Source: Pholis gunnellus (Eukaryota; Chordata; Actinopteri; Perciformes; Pholidae). From it: a DNA stretch of 64,000 nucleotides. The translations under genes were made by a program, and so were the position numbers. The notes beneath the pieces were generated by a model that did no database searches, was not told the origin of the DNA, and saw nothing but the letters and a program-made list of their open reading frames with translations. Below are positions 57,975 to 64,000 of this stretch, piece after piece (positions within the stretch are counted from its first letter, which is position 1; each line of letters opens with the position of its first letter). The stretch lies in assembly GCA_910591455.2 (NCBI GenBank), contig OU342823.1:17383219-17447218 (forward strand), given 5' to 3'.

Positions 57975-58555
57975 AACACCACGTTGTGCAGAGAGTCTAC
58001 ACAGAGGAACATTTAATGCTAGATTGTAGGTTATTAGTCTCATGTTGTGCAATGAAGGTTTAATCTAAAATCATATTTTGCATGGTTGATAATACTAGTT
58101 AAAACGAGGAGCAAAGTGTTTTACAAGGCAGACATGAAAAGAATGAAGGATGGAATATAGGGCCAGATAAAACCACAGCTTTTTGTCATCGTGCTGTTTT
58201 TATGCTGCAGCCTGCTTTCATCCACTTTCCAGATTAGGTGTCAGTTCATCTCGAACGAGCCTATTATCAACTTCCCGCCACTAGCATTCGCTTTCAAAAC
58301 CCTTCTCTCGAGCAAATATCATTTTCCTTCTGCACACTTTCTTTCATTCTTTCATTTAGCTCTGTACTCTTGTTATCTACCATATTTAATTTGAGTCTGA
58401 AACCGTTCTGCATCCCATAAGACGTGGTGTTGTAAATGCAGCGAGAGTCGGGATCTTTCAATTAGCCCAACCCTTTGTTTTGTCTACAGAATATTAATGC
58501 TTCCCTCTGTTCCCACAAATAGTAGCAGCGTGTTGCGTTTCAGCATAGTGCAGAA
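57975..58555. other. non-coding stretch, no gene recognised
   Basis: C+T-rich part at 58300-58390, no domain in the short frames, no matched repeat. Confidence 0.45.
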
Positions 58556-58559
58556 GCGG

Positions 58560-58760
58560 GAGACCCATTCATTTGACGGGGAAGGCTGGCGAATCGTCTG
58601 CGTATATGCCCCGCCGTGACACTGGGTTGCACTGGAGACCGGGCCAGGTGCTCCGGTTCACAAAGTTATTTATCAACCGAGAATCAGCATTCAAATTTAT
58701 TCTGCTGCCACAGCTGCCATTCCCACGGTCATCTCGCATAGACGCTCTGCGTGTTTATCA
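58560..58760. other. candidate conserved non-coding element
   Basis: 'cggttcacaaagttatttat', 'caaccgagaatcagcattca' and 'cacggtcatctcgcatagac' in unique DNA; a 95-codon plus frame crosses it without a domain. Texture-based call. Confidence 0.3.
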
Positions 58761-58764
58761 TCCC

Positions 58765-61700
58765 TTTCTGTCCTTCTGTCTTTATTCTCATTTGGGTTTT
58801 TTTCCTCCCATCCTCCTCCTTCATTTGCGCAGATTGAAAGTCCCAAATAAACAAAAGTAGACAAGTCTTGAATTCAAACAACAGTTGCGACACCGGCTGA
58901 GTTCATGGGATGCCGTGCATATTAAAATGCCGTGTTGACAGCCACAGTCATGGGACGCCCGAGTCCTAGTTGTGCAGCGTGACTACATACTGATAAATGA
59001 TTTGCCTCCCCGACTTTCAACTCCACTGTTCATTTATAAATAAAGTCCCAGTCACACGTCTCGTGTTGTGCACGGGAGCTGTCAGTGCATGCAATAAGGC
59101 CACCTCCAAATGCAACACCCCCGAAATCCATACGGGTTATACATTTACACTTGTCACATTGAGCCCGTGGAACGGCTTTCTGTAACCTACATATAATAAC
59201 ACGCAGCCAAATAACATGTCAGACATCAAAGCGATCCCACTGGCTATCCAAAGAAACGCATTTCACTCCAACACAAACATTTTTACAAACCCTTTCCATT
59301 CAACTCCCTTTGAAAAACATATCAAGTTTGACAAATAAACTGTATTAAAAAAAAAACGTTCTGTGTGGACGCATTGACTGTGGCAATTGCCAATTTGCAT
59401 GAGTGACTTGAGGTGTCTAAACAGTGAGGAAATAGAGCGCTGCCTATTATAGCGTGCTATTGATACCCCTGGCTTGTGTGCCTCCTGTGAGTGAAAAGAA
59501 ACGCCTTTCATCTTTTGTCAGAGCACACAATGCTGCTTGTATTGGGGTGGAGGTTCTTTTTTTTTTTTGCAGCTGGAAAGCTGAAATGGTAAGATGTTCC
59601 AATGTGCTATTGTACGGTTTTTTTTCTTTTCTCCATCAAGTTCCATATGTAGCTGACAAATGACTACACAGGCCTCCGCCGCTGCAAGAGGCCATTCCAC
59701 GGGCGCCGCAATTTCCCTTTTTGCATATTCGGAGAAACGCAGGCCGATGCAAGAGAGAGGACGGTAATGCTCTTGCCCTGCGGCGGTGTGCGCTGCAGTA
59801 TCACAGTGCACATCCCGAACTATTCAGCAGCTTCAACTAGGGAGACAAAGAGGCCGCAGTGGAAGAAAGGGGTGCCCGGACACCTTTGACAACATCTCCC
59901 AGTAAGTGACAGTTCAGGCCTCTCCTGTGGAAAATGCCAGGCAGACAAGAGATTACAGAGGTCTCAGATGTGCCAAACTCACACTACCAGTTTATCCTCA
60001 CATGGATGTGATGTCACTGTTCTTGCACCTGCACATGCAAACTGAAGTTGCACCCAGATAGATACCACAGCTTGAATTTCCCAAAAGTGAGGAACGATTA
60101 AGAAATATAACCAATCATTTCTGTTTAAAGAGAAATGTTGAATTTCACATCTAAAGGAAAATATTGGTTGTATTTTTGCTTTTCTGCCCACTATGATGAC
60201 ATTGTACTAAAAGAAGTAATTGATGAGATTGGGGGAACACTTAAATTGGAGGTAAAACTAATTAAAAGTGAGCGCACCAAAACTCTTATGATAATCTCTA
60301 CGGCAAATGTGATAAAATCAAAGTTGCACCAGTTTACAACAAACAGCTTTGGGAGCACTTTTACTGTTTGTCTTTGCATTCTATTCACAATATTTTTGGC
60401 AAACCTGGAGTATTGTTAAAAACCTGTATGACCGTATAGCTTCTCATGCGTCATGCCTGACTCTTAGTGGTCTCTGCAGTCCCAGGTCTCAGCAAAAAGA
60501 GTTCAAGTACCAAAATAAGACACGGGTCTCATGAAACCAGAATTTCCTTTCAAGTTTCACAAATTGGCACATTTCTAAAGAATATTATGGGGAAAAACGT
60601 TTATCAAAGGCCCACCATGTAGACATGGTAGTTGGGCAATTGAAGGCAACCTTGGAACCCCATCGTTTGAATAATGCACTACTTGACCGACCTCATCATA
60701 TCACTGCACTATGACCCCGTACATCAAAGTGGTAATTCGTGAAGTGGAGGCTGTTAGCAGCCTCTCCTCCTCTACCCCTCACCCAGTTGCTCATAAACCA
60801 CTTCCTCCGGTTTGTAACTGGAAGTAGCTGTCTGCGTGTTGACCTTGCCATGCTCCATTGATTTGGGTGCTATAGGAGCCCAGGTTGTCTGCATTTATTA
60901 AGACGGGGAGCAGATTGGGGGGGTTGGTTTGAGTTGACGGGTCTGACACCAGACACCTTCCCCCCCGTGATGCTCTCAGGTCTTCTGACACAAGTCTAAT
61001 GGGCTCTGACAGGCCCTCTGAATGGAAAATGTTAATGACCGAGTATGTTAGCGAGATGTTACTATTGCTAGCTGATATTATCAAAGGGTTTGGGGGCTGG
61101 GTGGGTTTCCAGAAGGTGACTGAGTATCCAAGGTTTATGAACCTTTGGGATGTGAGAGATGGAGCTGAACAAAGGGAAACACAATACAACGTAAGAGAAG
61201 AAAGGAGAGAAGGTACAATGTGTGAGTATTTGCAGCTGGCATAACAATATGCAATTAGGGGCTTTCAATCGGTGCATTTGGTCGATTTAAGACGAATGTT
61301 AATGTGTAGCAGTAATCAGTACATATTTCATACAGCAAAAACAGAGCGACTTTGAAAACAAAAGACTCACCATTTGGATAGAAACTGCCTTTTTTATTTT
61401 TGGTGGTGAAAGGAAATTCTTCAGCTGCATTTTTAATAGTTGTAAGGCATTCAAAATGGCCAAACATTTAATCTTCCTTGACATTCAACCTTGAAATCAG
61501 AATGTTAAAAGCTCTGCCTTGGAAAAACAAACAAAAAAGTAATCACAAAATGAGTTTGGGGAAATGAAAACCAGATGACCAAATACCAACTAGCAATTCC
61601 TCTGTTTTTCATGAAAATACAACAGAATAAACAGATTATTTTTTGGGTTTATCCTTACTCCCCACCTCACACTTCATTTAGTCCTGTGCATAATTTTAAG

Positions 61701-64000
61701 AATCTCCAAAATGACTAAATCACCTCTGCGCAAGAAGAAAAGGAGGAAATGGCTCGAGTGTCTTGTTCATTTACGGCATCATTTCAGTTTTAAATGGAAT
61801 TTTGTTCAAATTTGCAATGAGTACTCTGAAATTGCACTTGCTCTCGGGCTTCTAATCAGAAGGCACACTTGAACACGGCACAGACACTGTTTTCTAAGGC
61901 CCACAAATGACCTTAAAAGAGCTAACTCCAATCACTGCAGCAAAATCCACAGAATTAGACGACATATTCAGAAGGCTACTGTATATTCAGGTCCATTTAA
62001 ATCCATTTTCTAAAAGGCAGCTTCCCGCTGAGTAAGTAGGGAGTAAGTTATTCTTTTGAAATAATGTTTGAATCAAAAGCAGTCTGAACATATAATGGGT
62101 GAAATGAAAGATGCAAAAGCCTGTGGCTGGTTTGTGCAGGTGTTTTCTTGTGTGTGGTAAGAGGTTTGGTCAGAGCAGGTTGAGCTACTGCTCCTGTTTA
62201 TAGACCACATACTCTGGACACCAAATTGAATACTGGGTCTGTCCTCATCAGAACACAACTGGTCGATTACTGAGGCGACATAATAGCCATTTCAACCCCA
62301 ACCTTGAACATTTCCTGACTGAAACCAAGCTGGTTTTGTACGTAAAGCTAGGGTTGGAAATGTTCTTCAAAAACATTATTTGTTATGTTGAAATTCCTAT
62401 TACATCCCGACAGCAATCAATAAATCAAATGTCTTCCACAAGCTGCTAGTTTGACAGCTGTGAATCCTAACAACAGCAGTGTTCGTCATTTACAATCATT
62501 TTGATGTTTATGCTCATAATGATCATTTTGGGGGAGTGGCTTTGGAGGGAGGGCCGATGGGTGTTGCCGATTGGGCGTCTTTTGCTACATTCATTGGAAA
62601 GAGTTGGCAACACTGAGGGCACATCAGTTTTGCAACAGTCATACGCTGGCTTTAACAGTATTGGAGGCATTGGCAAACAATGTTTTCCGGCTGATAGGGA
62701 CATGAGATCATAAACCACTTTCATGTTTTTTTGTTGTTGTCGGCCATACAAGACATTTTGTAAGGCATTGAAGGCAACCATTCTGGGTGTTGCTTCATGT
62801 GGGCAATTGCCGTGTGCAGAATCCAAATCTCCAAATCAATATCAGAAAAAAGGAAAGGAACCGCCGAAACTGGAAGCTAACATCTTAAAATTGGAAGAAA
62901 TACATTGACGCAGGTCTGCACTGGGTACAGCAATACTAGTCTGAAACTAGTAATTCCAAACACTATAATTACAACTGCCTGTTCTGTAATTTCATGCACT
63001 TCAGCAAAGTAGTCACTATTCCATGTTCTAAAGGTAGCTTCTATACTTGTAATGAACTAACATAAAGATCGAAATTAGGACAATTAATTGACATCCCGGC
63101 TCACTCAGCCATTCATGCTCCCCAAGCACATGACGTCTTCCTCGATGGCACCCTGCAATGATAATTCCATGTGTTGTAACTGAGCATGGAGCTTGCTCAG
63201 TTTTTTGTGGAAAGGTTACAGCAGCATGTCTGGTACAGCTGTATGAGCGTAACGTTTGGCAGAGAAAGGTTAAAGCTGTGCCGCTCATGAGAAGGTAAAG
63301 TCATCACCTGTTAGGATCTCTCTTCCTTCTATTGGCACTTCTACTTTTGAGGCTTTTCCACTGGTTCCATAAAGATTACCGCTTGCTAAGCCCAAACAGT
63401 AAATCTAAAGCAGTACTTTTTTCACATTTCCTATGATGTTGTCTGGTTATGAATCAGGCAAAGGCAGCTGTTGGCTCACACGTCACCCGATGTGGCCTTT
63501 TGCCTCATTTTCACATTGGACGTCTTAACGGACTCTAATGCCAAATGCTTTTTTTTTTCTTTTCTTTTTACAAACACTTCTTTTAACGTGTATCAATCTC
63601 CCTCTCTTTACATGTACACACAAATAGATTCATATACACACATACATCACTGCTGTTTCTGATGCAAGAGAACATGAAATGTTGTGCATCTAATCACACT
63701 CACTACAGTTGCCTGGTTCTATGCACTCATGCTATTTCAGACATAGAGTGTCCTTTTATCCCTCTACCTCCTAATAGCTGAGCTCTATTGATTTTCCCTT
63801 CAAACATCTGTCCTATTAGTATGTTCTCATCAAATCACTGATTAGGCCTATCTCCAAGATGAGATGGAGCAAACCATGCAGCCATAACAACAAAGCCCCA
63901 TTACTATAACCCTGAGACGGTACCTACAAGTAGATGGAAAAAGATGGAGGAAGTACAGGACCGCAGGCTAAAATGGAAATAACCATTAAATGGAGGTTTT
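58765..64000. other. non-coding stretch to the window end, no gene recognised
   Basis: Holds T/A homopolymers (A10 near 59347, T12 near 59557, T9-10 near 63550) and short overlapping frames up to 132 codons (60791-61189, minus) with no domain. The parts 60100-60420 and 61300-61500 are AT-rich. 'ataataattagaaccc'-type enhancer cores are sparse. No interspersed repeat could be matched within the window. Confidence 0.42.

Overview
This window reads as vertebrate, most likely percomorph (spiny-rayed) teleost fish, non-coding genomic DNA. No complete or recognisable protein-coding gene was found on either strand. The reasons are: a vertebrate-style spread of long (CA)n/(TG)n and (CT)n/(GA)n microsatellites; several degraded interspersed repeats whose wording matches families common in percomorph fish; a tRNA-Gly relic; and open frames that are short, mutually overlapping and usually explained by simple repeats. 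Nothing looks bacterial or viral: no operons, ribosome-binding sites, CRISPR arrays or phage-type genes.

Layout. 1-13.5 kb: unannotatable single-copy sequence with a tRNA-Gly(TCC)-like relic (5568-5639, minus), short repeat fragments (about 1010-1100, 7620-7745, 9836-10640) and microsatellites (11.6, 12.0 and 13.0 kb). 13.5-16.6 kb: a conserved-element-like block, then two copies of a foldback-type repeat (14636-15015 and 16195-16560), the first with a perfect X-box-like palindrome at its centre. 19.4-20.6 kb: a GC-richer block with two exon-like segments of unknown identity, the best place to look for a transcript. 22.9-28.8 kb: a cluster of transposon relics, including a DNA-transposon fragment with the start of a MADF/Myb-SANT-like protein (24967-25053), abutted by a repeat whose second copy lies 12 kb away in opposite orientation. 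30.3-31.4 kb: a 430 bp purine tract, a CpG-dense patch and a conserved-element-like block side by side. 31-64 kb: mostly single-copy DNA with scattered blocks that look like developmental enhancers (TAAT-core rich, low repeat content), a hAT-like relic (36215-36505), the longest microsatellite (128 bp CA, 40191-40318), a strong hairpin (53409-53443) and further repeat fragments.

Interpretation. The best reading is a gene desert or very large intron with regulatory potential, as found around vertebrate developmental regulators. Which gene it serves cannot be told from the window. The conserved-element calls rest on composition and motif content only, because no alignment could be run. Interspersed-repeat calls are firmer where two copies inside the window align to each other. 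No new multi-gene system was found. The most interesting leads are repeat-borne regulatory motifs (X-box-like, CTCF-like, YY1-like), the purine/CpG junction at 30.3-31.0 kb and the exon-like block at 19.4-20.6 kb.
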